Shown here: one piece after another, positions 1-7,123 of the stretch
Numbering within the stretch: the stretch's first letter is position 1
How the letters are laid out: each line of letters begins with the position of its first letter
Assembly: GCA_002390825.1 (NCBI GenBank)
Contig: DGQR01000015.1
Location: 1-32,149, forward strand
Source: Rhodoferax sp. UBA4409
GTDB lineage: Bacteria; Pseudomonadota; Gammaproteobacteria; Burkholderiales; Burkholderiaceae_C
Length of the DNA stretch: 32,149 nucleotides
Reading direction: 5' to 3'
Notes under the pieces: model-generated
Databases searched by the model: none
What the model was told of the DNA's origin: nothing
Seen by the model: only the letters and a program-made list of their open reading frames with translations
Position numbers and translations under genes: made by a program

Positions 1-72
1 GGCCATGATTTCACGGTTCAAACGGTGTTTACGTTCTTCGCGCTGGCGGCGGTCACGAAATTCAGTAGCGAT
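1..72 (-). CDS. infC: Translation initiation factor IF-3, N-terminal fragment (cut by window edge)
   Basis: IF-3 binds the 30S subunit and rejects non-canonical start codons. Only the first 24 codons lie inside the window. The peptide begins IATEFRDRRQREERKH and continues RLNREIMA, the arginine-rich start typical of betaproteobacterial IF-3. The start is ATC at 70-72. An AAGGA Shine-Dalgarno at 80-84 sits 7 nt upstream, and an in-frame TGA lies two codons before the ATC. No ATG occurs in frame until codon 23, so a standard start is excluded. Use of AUU, AUC or AUA starts is a known hallmark of infC and underlies its autoregulation by IF-3. The gene follows thrS with an 89-nt gap that holds a 6-bp hairpin at 95-111, just upstream of the ribosome-binding site. 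Confidence 0.93.
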   Translation of the reverse strand, partial: MATEFRDRRQREERKHRLNREIMA

Positions 73-161
73 GGCTCAATCCTTCACAATATCTGCTACA
101 CAAACTGTAGCGGTTGCCACACAACGCGCGCCAACAAACCACTCAATCCTTGGAAATATCT

Positions 162-2072
162 TCAGGAAGTTTTGTTGGCAATGTCTGAGGTGATACGTTC
201 AATGAACGACTCCAGAGGCATTGCACCGAGGTCTTGACCACCTCGGGCACGCACTGCGACAGCGCCTGCTGCCATCTCTTTGTCACCAATGACAATCAGA
301 TACGGCAGCTTCTGCATCGAATGCTCGCGTATTTTATAGGTTATTTTCTCGTTGCGCAGATCTAAATGGACCCTAAGCCCTTGATCCTGCAGCGTTTTCG
401 CGACGTTCCGGGCATATTCAGCCTGTGCGTCGGTGATATTGAGCACGGCAATTTGCACTGGCGCCAACCAAGCCGGCAAGGCCCCAGCACTTTCTTCGAT
501 CAGAATTCCGATGAAGCGCTCCAGGCTTCCGACGATGGCCCGGTGCAGCATCACGGGGCGATGGCGGCTGCCGTCCTCCCCGACAAACTCGGCATCCAAG
601 CGCTCTGGGAGGTTGGGATCCACCTGGATGGTGCCGCATTGCCACGGCCGACCCAGCGCGTCTTTCAGTGTGTACTCAATTTTGGGGCCGTAAAAAGCGC
701 CCTCGCCCGGCAAATACTCAAAGTCGCAGCCGGAGGCGCGCAAACCCTCTGCCAAAGCGTTTTCCGCACGATCCCAGCTCTCCTCGGTCCCGATACGCTT
801 CTCGGGGCGAGTCGACAATTTGTAAATGATGTTGGTGAAACCGAAATCTTTGTAAACCTTTTGCAGCAGCGTAGTGAAGGTTTTCACCTCCTCCTGGATC
901 TGGGCTTCCGTACAAAAAATATGTCCATCGTCTTGGGTGAATGCGCGGACACGCATGATTCCATGCAAGCCACCCGAAGGCTCGTTGCGGTGGCACTGGC
1001 CGAATTCACCAAAGCGCAGTGGCAAATCGCGGTAGCTCTTGATGCCCTGCTTGTAGATCAGGATGTGGCCCGGGCAGTTCATAGGCTTCAGGGCGTAGTC
1101 GCGCTTTTCACTCTCTGTCGTGAACATGTTCTCGCGGTACTTGTCCCAATGGCCTGTTTTCTCCCACAAGCTTTTGTCAATGATCTGCGGCCCCTTGACC
1201 TCCTGGTAGCCATTGTCCTGGTACACCTTGCGCATGTACTGCTCAACACCCTGCCATAGCGTCCAGCCCTTGGGATGCCAAAACACGGTGCCGGGCGAGT
1301 GCTCGTCAATATGGAACAAGTCGAGCTCGCGGCCGAGCTTGCGATGATCTCGCTTCTCGGCCTCTTCCAGCATGGTCAAGTACTGCTGCAGCTCATCTTT
1401 GGTGGCCCACGCAGTACCGTAAATCCGCTGCAACATTTCATTTTTGTGATCACCGCGCCAGTAGGCGCCTGCCACCTTCATCAGTTTGAAGTGCTTGAGC
1501 TTGCCGGTGCTGGGCACGTGGGGACCACGGCACAGATCCTCGAACTTACCTTCTCGGTAAAGAGAGACATCTTCGTTTGCGGGAATACTGGCAATGATCT
1601 CCGCTTTGTACTGCTCACCCAAGCTCTTGAAGTACTCCACCGCCTCGTCACGCGGCAATACGCGGCGAACTACCGGTTCATCTTTGCTCGCCAGCTCAGT
1701 CATCTTCTTTTCGATGGCCACCAAATCTTCGGGGGTGAAGGGTCGCTTGTACGAGAAATCGTAAAAGAATCCATGCTCAATCACAGGGCCGATCGTCACT
1801 TGCGCATCAGGAAACAACTCCTTGACGGCATAAGCCAACAAGTGGGCAGTGGAATGTCGAATGACCTCCAGCCCATCTGCATCTTTGGCGGTGATGATAG
1901 ACAACGCACTGTCCGCTGACATCTGAAAACTGGTGTCGACCACCTTGCCGTCCACTTTGCCCGCCAGCGCGGCCTTTGCCAATCCGGCACCAATAGAGGC
2001 CGCGACCTCAGCGACAGTTACCGGGCCGGGGAATTCACGTTTGGAACCGTCAGGAAGTGTGATGTTGATCAT
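162..2072 (-). CDS. thrS: Threonine--tRNA ligase
   Basis: Charges tRNA-Thr with threonine in the cytoplasm and edits mischarged Ser-tRNA-Thr. The protein has 636 residues, the usual length. An N-terminal TGS domain (about 1-62) is followed by the editing domain, with HSTAH (H73, H77) and LCRGPH (about 181-186). The class II catalytic core begins near 243. C334 in MNCPGH and H385 are the expected zinc ligands. Motif 2 is around R363 (RNEPSGGLHG), and motif 3 (HRAIVGSLERF) lies near 510-520. The C-terminal part is the anticodon-binding domain. The ATG at 2072 begins MINITLPDG, the normal start of the family, although its Shine-Dalgarno is weak. infC follows, as in most proteobacteria. The leader upstream encodes a threonine-rich peptide and a terminator, pointing to attenuation by charged tRNA-Thr. 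Confidence 0.98.
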   Translation of the reverse strand: MINITLPDGSKREFPGPVTVAEVAASIGAGLAKAALAGKVDGKVVDTSFQMSADSALSIITAKDADGLEVIRHSTAHLLAYAVKELFPDAQVTIGPVIEHGFFYDFSYKRPFTPEDLVAIEKKMTELASKDEPVVRRVLPRDEAVEYFKSLGEQYKAEIIASIPANEDVSLYREGKFEDLCRGPHVPSTGKLKHFKLMKVAGAYWRGDHKNEMLQRIYGTAWATKDELQQYLTMLEEAEKRDHRKLGRELDLFHIDEHSPGTVFWHPKGWTLWQGVEQYMRKVYQDNGYQEVKGPQIIDKSLWEKTGHWDKYRENMFTTESEKRDYALKPMNCPGHILIYKQGIKSYRDLPLRFGEFGQCHRNEPSGGLHGIMRVRAFTQDDGHIFCTEAQIQEEVKTFTTLLQKVYKDFGFTNIIYKLSTRPEKRIGTEESWDRAENALAEGLRASGCDFEYLPGEGAFYGPKIEYTLKDALGRPWQCGTIQVDPNLPERLDAEFVGEDGSRHRPVMLHRAIVGSLERFIGILIEESAGALPAWLAPVQIAVLNITDAQAEYARNVAKTLQDQGLRVHLDLRNEKITYKIREHSMQKLPYLIVIGDKEMAAGAVAVRARGGQDLGAMPLESFIERITSDIANKTS

Positions 2073-2097
2073 GGTGGTGTCTAAAAAGAGGATTCAG

Positions 2098-2129
2098 AAA
2101 AACAAAAAGCGCGGAACCGTCCGCGCTTT
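2098..2129 (-). terminator. Attenuator terminator in the thrS leader
   Basis: On the minus strand AAAGCGCGGA (2129-2120) pairs perfectly with TCCGCGCTTT (2115-2106) around a CGGT loop. The stem is followed by TTTTTGTTTTT-like DNA down to 2098. It is a strong intrinsic terminator placed 25 nt before the thrS start codon, so transcription must read through it to express thrS. Its 5' arm can pair instead with GTCCGCGC at 2170-2163 (8 bp, no mismatch), which would act as the antiterminator. Confidence 0.85.
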
Positions 2130-2150
2130 ACTATGAATTTGGTAGCTGAT

Positions 2151-2187
2151 TGCGCACAAGGCGCGCGGACTACGGCCTTATTGCACA
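2151..2187 (-). promoter_or_regulatory. Leader hairpin overlapping the end of the threonine leader peptide
   Basis: Minus-strand bases 2187-2175 pair with 2162-2151 to form a 12-bp helix with one bulged A (2182) and two G-U pairs. The stop codon of the leader peptide (2180-2178) lies in the 5' arm. The 12-nt loop exposes GTCCGCGC (2170-2163), which is complementary to the 5' arm of the downstream terminator. A ribosome at the stop codon would open this hairpin and partly cover the loop. A ribosome stalled earlier would leave the loop free to act as antiterminator. Confidence 0.65.
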
Positions 2188-2219
2188 GTGAATGTTGCCG
2201 GGGTAGTTCGCGGTGTCAT
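2178..2219 (-). CDS. Threonine-rich leader peptide of thrS (13 residues)
   Basis: A short open reading frame in the thrS leader encodes MTPRTTPATFTVQ and then TAA. Five of its 13 residues are threonine (codons ACA, ACT, ACC, ACA, ACT). An AAAGG sequence lies 10 nt before the ATG and could serve as Shine-Dalgarno. Such clustering of codons for the cognate amino acid, directly before mutually exclusive hairpins and a terminator, is the classic design of ribosome-mediated attenuation, as in the thr, his and pheST leaders. Ribosome stalling when charged tRNA-Thr is scarce would favour the antiterminator and raise thrS expression. The reading frame and structures are seen directly; the regulatory role is inferred. 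Confidence 0.8.
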   Translation of the reverse strand: MTPRTTPATFTVQ

Positions 2220-2240
2220 AACCAAACTGCCTTTCTCGCT

Positions 2241-2246
2241 CTTATA
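2241..2246 (-). promoter_or_regulatory. Candidate -10 element of the thrS promoter
   Basis: TATAAG on the minus strand lies about 20 nt before the leader-peptide ATG, between the aceA terminator and the thrS leader. No good -35 box is seen at the normal spacing (the nearest, TTGGGT, is about 20 bp away). TAAAAT at 2262-2267 is an alternative. Confidence 0.3.
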
Positions 2247-2272
2247 CAAAGTTGAGTCTCTATTTTACCCAA

Positions 2273-2309
2273 TAAAAAAGGCCGGGCGCCTTGTGAGCTG
2301 CCCGGCCTT
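2273..2309 (-). terminator. Intrinsic terminator of aceA
   Basis: On the minus strand AAGGCCGGGC and GCCCGGCCTT form a 10-bp stem (2309-2300 with 2287-2278) followed by TTTTTTATT. It lies 18 nt after the aceA stop codon and separates aceA from the thrS promoter region. Confidence 0.92.
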
Positions 2310-2327
2310 CGCTCCACAGCGGGTCGC

Positions 2328-3659
2328 TTAGTGGAACTGCTCTTCTTCAGTGGAACCAGTCAGCGCCTTCACTGAGGAGGACCCCCCCTGGATCACGGTG
2401 GTGACGTCGTCAAAGTAGCCGACACCCACTTCTTGCTGGTGGGACACGAAGGTGTAACCCTTTTCACGTGCGGCGAATTCAGGCTCTTGCACCATTTCGG
2501 TGTAGTGCTTCATGCCTTCGCCCTGGGCGTAAGCGTGGGCAAACTGGAAGGTGTTGAACCAGTTGATGTGAATGCCGGCCAAGGTGATGAACTGGTACTT
2601 GTAACCCAGTGCGGACAGGTCTTCCTGGAAGGAAGCGATCTGGCTGTCGCTGAGGTTCTTCTTCCAGTTGAAAGAAGGCGAGCAGTTGTAAGACAGCAAC
2701 TTGCCGGGGCATGCCGCGTGAACCGCTTGGGCAAATTCACGGGCAAAGCCGATGTCAGGCACGCCGGTTTCGCACCATACGAGATCCGCATACGGTGCGT
2801 AGGCGACGCCGCGGCTGATGGACTGTTCCAAGCCGTTTTTGACGCGGTAGAAGCCTTCTTGCGTACGCTCACCGGTGATGAACGGCTTGTCGTTTTCGTC
2901 GTAATCGCTGGTGATCAGGTTGGCTGCTTCAGCGTCCGTACGAGCCAGAATGATGGTGGGCACACCCATGGTGTCTGCTGCAAAACGCGCTGCGATCAGC
3001 TTCTCGATCGCTTCGCGGGTAGGCACCAGAACCTTGCCACCCATGTGACCGCACTTCTTCACAGCCGCCAATTGATCTTCGAAGTGCACACCGGCAGCGC
3101 CCGATGCAATCATGTTCTTCATCAGCTCAAAAGCGTTCAACACGCCGCCAAAGCCTGCTTCAGCATCCGCCACGATCGGCAAGAAGAAATCGATGAACTC
3201 TTTGTCGCCTGGGTTGATACCGCGACCCCATTGGATTTCGTCAGCGCGCTTAAAGGTGTTGTTGATGCGACGCACCATGGTAGGCACCGAGTCGTAGGCG
3301 TACAAGGACTGGTCGGGGTACATCGTCTCGGATGTGTTGCCGTCAGCAGCCACTTGCCAACCAGAAAGGTACACGGCTTCCAAGCCAGCTTTGGCTTGCT
3401 GCATGGCCTGGCCTGCAGAGATGGCGCCAAACGCGTTCACGTAGCCCTTCTTGGCGCCACCGTTGACTTTTTCCCACAATTTTTCGGCACCGCGCTGAGC
3501 CAAGGTGTATTCAGGCTGCACGCTGCCACGCAAGCGAACCACGTCTGCAGCGGAGTAACCGCGCTTGACACCCTTCCAGCGGGGATTGGTCGCCCAGTCT
3601 TTTTCCAGGGCTGCGATTTGCTGTTCGCGGCTCAATTGTTCTTTGATGGATTGCGGCAT
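2328..3659 (-). CDS. aceA: Isocitrate lyase
   Basis: First enzyme of the glyoxylate shunt. It splits isocitrate into succinate and glyoxylate in the cytoplasm and is needed for growth on acetate or fatty acids. The protein has 443 residues, typical of the bacterial short form. The signature KKCGH is at 201-205, with C203 the catalytic cysteine. The active-site neighbourhood DAEAGFGG (about 165-172) and the C-terminal NCSPSFNW motif are present. I start at the ATG at 3659 (MPQSIKEQL), because AGGAG lies 7 nt upstream and this is the family's normal start; the frame is open 13 codons further but has no such signal there. Malate synthase is not adjacent. Two 14-bp palindromes upstream are probable operators. 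Confidence 0.97.
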   Translation of the reverse strand: MPQSIKEQLSREQQIAALEKDWATNPRWKGVKRGYSAADVVRLRGSVQPEYTLAQRGAEKLWEKVNGGAKKGYVNAFGAISAGQAMQQAKAGLEAVYLSGWQVAADGNTSETMYPDQSLYAYDSVPTMVRRINNTFKRADEIQWGRGINPGDKEFIDFFLPIVADAEAGFGGVLNAFELMKNMIASGAAGVHFEDQLAAVKKCGHMGGKVLVPTREAIEKLIAARFAADTMGVPTIILARTDAEAANLITSDYDENDKPFITGERTQEGFYRVKNGLEQSISRGVAYAPYADLVWCETGVPDIGFAREFAQAVHAACPGKLLSYNCSPSFNWKKNLSDSQIASFQEDLSALGYKYQFITLAGIHINWFNTFQFAHAYAQGEGMKHYTEMVQEPEFAAREKGYTFVSHQQEVGVGYFDDVTTVIQGGSSSVKALTGSTEEEQFH

Positions 3660-3723
3660 GTGAACACTCCTAGGTTGATTGAATGATTCGGCAGCCATGA
3701 CGCTGTCGATGAGTGAATTCTAA

Positions 3724-3737
3724 GTCTTATATAAGAC
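3724..3737. promoter_or_regulatory. Palindromic operator candidate, aceA-proximal copy
   Basis: A perfect dyad GTCTTATATAAGAC. An identical 14-mer lies 30 bp upstream (centre to centre), which is about three helical turns, so two regulator dimers could bind the same face. It lies between a possible -35 (TTGGAC on the minus strand, 3744-3739) and a possible -10 (TAGAAT), so binding here would likely repress aceA. Confidence 0.7.
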
Positions 3738-3749
3738 AGAAGTCCAATC

Positions 3750-3771
3750 TTATGTCTTATATAAGACATAA
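3750..3771. promoter_or_regulatory. Palindromic operator candidate, aceA-distal copy
   Basis: The core GTCTTATATAAGAC (3754-3767) is identical to the proximal copy. Here the dyad extends to 22 perfectly symmetric bases (TTAT on the left, ATAA on the right). The symmetry and length suit a GntR-family or similar dimeric regulator; which one is not determinable here. Confidence 0.7.
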
Positions 3772-3926
3772 ATTTTCTCATTAAAAATCAATGACTTAAC
3801 TAAGATGTACTGCAATATGAAATGACTACATACGATCCGAAAAACAAACACGTCGAATTAAGCAGGAGATTTCCACATTGCGACATTGGAATGTAAGTTG
3901 CAAAAATCGAAGAAGACCACACGCCG

Positions 3927-5255
3927 TTAATACGCATCCGCGTAACGATTTAATTCCCAATCACTGACAGCTTGATGAAACTCGCTCCACTCCTGCCGCT
4001 TAACGACCAGAAACTGCTCGACGAACTCATGGCCCAATGCCTCAGCCAAAACGGTGTCATTCGCCAAGCAGTCAAGTGCATCAATCAAGGTGCGCGGAAG
4101 AGCTGGCGGTAAAGCGGCACCGCTGGCCGCCACCGCATAAAGATCTACATCGCAAGGCTCCGGAGGCACTAAAGCCTTGTCGATACCGTCTAATCCTGCC
4201 AATAGAGTGGCAGCTATCGCTACATACACATTGCAAGACGGGTCAGGCAGCCGCCATTCCAGGCGCCCCGCCACTGTGCGCACCAGACAGGTCCGGTTGT
4301 TGTTGCCATAGGACTTCCATACAGGCGACCAAGTCGTCCCCGAGGCACTGGCACTACTCGCCAAACGCTTGTAACTGTTGACCGTAGGAGCGCAAATCGC
4401 CGAAAGCGCATCTGCATGCGCCAGCAAACCAGCTGCAAACTGGTGCCCCAAAGGGCTCAGCCCCAAAGCGTCCTGCTCACTACTGAACACCGCCTCCCCC
4501 TGGGCATTGGTAATGCTCACATGAAAATGCAATCCACTACCGGGTGCATGGGCCAGTGGCTTGGGCATGCCGCTAAACACCATTCCATGCCTCTCGGCCA
4601 CCGCATGGGCCGCGATCTTGAACAGCATGAATCGATCTGCGGCGGCAAGTGCGTCGTCAAATCGGTAGTTCACCTCGTATTGCCCCGTCGCATCCTCATG
4701 GTCGATTTGCTGGAGATCAAAACCCAAACTCACCAAAGTCTGGCGCATGTCATCCAAATAGGCCGCGTTGCGGTGTATCGACTTCAGGTCGTAAGACGGT
4801 TTGGACAACTGGTCGCCATCATCGGCAATCACCCAACGGCCATTTCGCTTATTCAGCAAAAAGAACTCAGGCTCTATGCCAACCCACATAGTCCAACCGC
4901 GCGAGCGCAGCCGCTCAACGGCTTTCAGGAGCAACTGCCGCGAGCACGTTTCCAGCGGAACGCCGCCGGCATAGCCATCACAGACGGCGTGCGCCACTCC
5001 GGGCATGAAAGGCAAAGGGCGTATAGTTTCCGGAATGATGCGCCCGTAGTACTCGCTACGCGGACCGAACCTAGGCAAACCCGTACCCCAGATGCTAGGC
5101 CCGGCGAAGCCAGCGCCGACCTCCACCCACTCCTTCAAGTTCGCCACAGGTACCACCTTGCCTTTGGCGACCCCGTGGATATCTGTGAACTGAGCTAGTA
5201 GCGAATGAATACCTTGCGCTTGCAAGGCCCCAATCAGCGCCGGGTAATCATGCAT
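3927..5255 (-). CDS. Type III (GlnT-like) glutamine synthetase family protein
   Basis: A glutamine synthetase-fold ligase of 442 residues that joins the gamma-carboxyl of glutamate to ammonia or an amine using ATP. The N-terminal beta-grasp part contains FTDIHGVAKGKVVPV. The catalytic domain has EPEFFLL, GSGLHFHVS (the HxHxS loop) and NNNRTCLVR. The C-terminal half resembles GlnT and gamma-glutamylmethylamide-type enzymes more than housekeeping GlnA. I start at the ATG at 5255 (MHDYPAL), with AGGGA 5 nt upstream; the frame extends nine codons further without a ribosome-binding site. It is the last gene of the polyamine transport cluster, 67 nt after potI, so a gamma-glutamyl-polyamine ligase is a reasonable guess. 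The substrate cannot be read from the sequence. No terminator is obvious after it. Confidence 0.85.
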   Translation of the reverse strand: MHDYPALIGALQAQGIHSLLAQFTDIHGVAKGKVVPVANLKEWVEVGAGFAGPSIWGTGLPRFGPRSEYYGRIIPETIRPLPFMPGVAHAVCDGYAGGVPLETCSRQLLLKAVERLRSRGWTMWVGIEPEFFLLNKRNGRWVIADDGDQLSKPSYDLKSIHRNAAYLDDMRQTLVSLGFDLQQIDHEDATGQYEVNYRFDDALAAADRFMLFKIAAHAVAERHGMVFSGMPKPLAHAPGSGLHFHVSITNAQGEAVFSSEQDALGLSPLGHQFAAGLLAHADALSAICAPTVNSYKRLASSASASGTTWSPVWKSYGNNNRTCLVRTVAGRLEWRLPDPSCNVYVAIAATLLAGLDGIDKALVPPEPCDVDLYAVAASGAALPPALPRTLIDALDCLANDTVLAEALGHEFVEQFLVVKRQEWSEFHQAVSDWELNRYADAY

Positions 5256-5322
5256 AAAAATCCCTATGGCGCTCACCAACAAAGCGGATCGCGCTACAAA
5301 AACAATAGCAAATCAACAACCT

Positions 5323-6189
5323 TTAAGCGGCGGGCGACTGCAGTGCACCTGTCACAGCCCTTGAGGCTGCAGCAATCTCACGCTCACGTTTGCGCGTCTG
5401 GCGTGCCACCCAGATGCTGTAGCCCACAATCACAGTGGTTACCGTGACTATCAGCAAAGTGGCGGCGGCATAGATCGTAGGGTTGATACCGCGGCGGGCA
5501 TAGCCGAAGATGACCTGAGGCAAGGTATTCACCCCCGGACCCGACAAAAACTCCGAGATCACCACATCGTCAAACGACAGAGTAAAGCTCAGCAAAAAGG
5601 CCGCCAAAATGCCTTGTGCGATGTTGGGAAGCGTGACCAGAAAGAACACCTCATGAGGTCGTGCACCCAAGTCCATGGCGGCCTCTTCCAGGGAACGGTT
5701 CACCTCCAGCAAGCGGGACTGAATCACCACCATGCCATAGGCCATTCCCAACAGGGTGTGGCCCAGAATAATGGTGAACATGCCGCGTTCGGGCCAACCG
5801 AACACATTCTGGGCGCCGACCATCAACAACAAAAGCGACAAACCGATCACCACCTCTGGCATCACCAAAGGTGCATTGACCATGCCGGAGAAGGCGGTAC
5901 GGCCGAGAAAGCGGCGGTATCGCACCAGTACAAATGCGGCAAAAGTGCCCAATACAGCAGACAGCACGCCTGTGACCAGTGCCACTTGTATGGACAGCCA
6001 AAAGCCTTCAACAATTTTGGTATCCCGCGTGAGGGCTTCGTACCAGCGAAGGGAGAAACCGGTGAAGTTGGCATCCTGACGGGTGCTGTTAAACGAGAAC
6101 ACCACCATAAACAACAGCGGCATGTAGAGGAACAGATACACCAAAGCCAACCAGGCTTTGCCGAAATGCTTTTCTATCCAGGCTTTCAT
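5323..6189 (-). CDS. potI: Spermidine/putrescine ABC transporter permease PotI/PotC-type
   Basis: One of two inner-membrane permeases of a polyamine ABC importer. The 288 residues contain about six hydrophobic segments, the first at about 12-34 (LALVYLFLYMPLLFMVVFSF). The EAA loop that contacts the ATPase is recognisable around EAAMDLGARPHEVFFLVTLP. FSLRWYEAL after the first helix is typical of the PotC/PotI subfamily. The start is supported by AAGGA 5 nt before the ATG. It begins 8 nt after the stop of potH, so the two are co-translated within the potFGHI unit. The C-terminus is charged and cytoplasmic. Confidence 0.95.
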   Translation of the reverse strand: MKAWIEKHFGKAWLALVYLFLYMPLLFMVVFSFNSTRQDANFTGFSLRWYEALTRDTKIVEGFWLSIQVALVTGVLSAVLGTFAAFVLVRYRRFLGRTAFSGMVNAPLVMPEVVIGLSLLLLMVGAQNVFGWPERGMFTIILGHTLLGMAYGMVVIQSRLLEVNRSLEEAAMDLGARPHEVFFLVTLPNIAQGILAAFLLSFTLSFDDVVISEFLSGPGVNTLPQVIFGYARRGINPTIYAAATLLIVTVTTVIVGYSIWVARQTRKREREIAAASRAVTGALQSPAA

Positions 6190-6197
6190 GGCGATCC

Positions 6198-7115
6198 TTA
6201 ATGCTTGGGCTCAGCGGCTTCGCCGGTGTAGCGGTAGTACAGGGCCAAAGGCACCACAATCAGGCCAATCATCACAACGGCCAACGCGCTGGCCCGGGGC
6301 CAGTTGTTGCTGGTGAACATTTCATCCCAGACCACTCGGCCAATCATGATGTTCTCTGGCCCACCCAAGAGCGAAGGAATCACAAATTCACCGACCGAAG
6401 GGATGAACACCAACATGAAACCGGCGACGATGCCCGCTTTGGACAATGGCACCGTCACCAACCAAAAAGCTTTGAACGGCGAGGTTCCCAAGTCGTAAGC
6501 AGCCTCGAGAAGACGGAAATCCATCTTTACCAAGTTGGCGTAAAGCGGCAAGATCATGAACGGCAGGTAGACATAGGTCATACCGACCAACATCGACACG
6601 TTGGTATAGAGCATTTGCACCGGCTCTGACGTCAGCCCCACAGCCATCAGCAGTTGGTTGATGACCCCCTGATCCGCCAAGATCCCTTTCCATGCGTAGA
6701 CCCGCAGCAGAAAGGAAGTCCAAAACGGCAACATCACCATCATCAGCAGCGCGGGCCGCACGCTCGGCTCGGCACGGGCGATGAAATACGCAAACGGGTA
6801 GCCAATCAACAGACACAGCACCGCCGTGCACAGCGCATACCAGATAGAGCGCAGATAGGCCTCAATGTAGAGCGTCTGAAAGAGCGCCCCACCCTCTCCG
6901 GTTCGGAAGATGGACCAGTAATTCTCATACTTCAACTTCAACAGACCCGTTCCCGAATCCCAGATCGGCTTGAACGGGTTGATGTCATTGCCCATGTCTA
7001 CAAAACTGATGTAGACCAGAATCAGAAAAGGCAACAAAAAGAAAATCAGCAACCAACTGAATGGCACACCGATCACAAATCGGCGTCCGGGGGAAGGCAG
7101 AGAGTTCGTAGACAT
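6198..7115 (-). CDS. potH: Spermidine/putrescine ABC transporter permease PotH/PotB-type
   Basis: Second permease of the polyamine importer, about 305 residues with roughly six membrane segments. The first helix (VPFSWLLIFFLLPFLILVY) is followed by a large periplasmic loop with KYENYWSIF, as in PotB/PotH. The EAA loop is EAAYDLGTSPFKAFWLVTVP. I start at the ATG at 7115 (MSTNSLPSP), because GAGG lies just upstream; a TTG four codons earlier overlaps the end of potG and has no ribosome-binding site. The gap to the potG stop is 8 nt. It should pair with PotI in the membrane and with a PotG dimer below. Confidence 0.95.
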   Translation of the reverse strand: MSTNSLPSPGRRFVIGVPFSWLLIFFLLPFLILVYISFVDMGNDINPFKPIWDSGTGLLKLKYENYWSIFRTGEGGALFQTLYIEAYLRSIWYALCTAVLCLLIGYPFAYFIARAEPSVRPALLMMVMLPFWTSFLLRVYAWKGILADQGVINQLLMAVGLTSEPVQMLYTNVSMLVGMTYVYLPFMILPLYANLVKMDFRLLEAAYDLGTSPFKAFWLVTVPLSKAGIVAGFMLVFIPSVGEFVIPSLLGGPENIMIGRVVWDEMFTSNNWPRASALAVVMIGLIVVPLALYYRYTGEAAEPKH

Positions 7116-7123
7116 AAGCGACC

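Noticed and set aside
2433..3686. A 417-codon plus-strand frame opposite aceA
   Set aside because: A shadow frame; aceA has the full isocitrate lyase signature and a good ribosome-binding site.
5296..5315. A possible third copy of the intergenic repeat before the GlnT-like gene
   Set aside because: Only a GCTAC/ATAGC hairpin resembling the outer part is present; the GCGC-containing core is missing, so it is at most a decayed relic.
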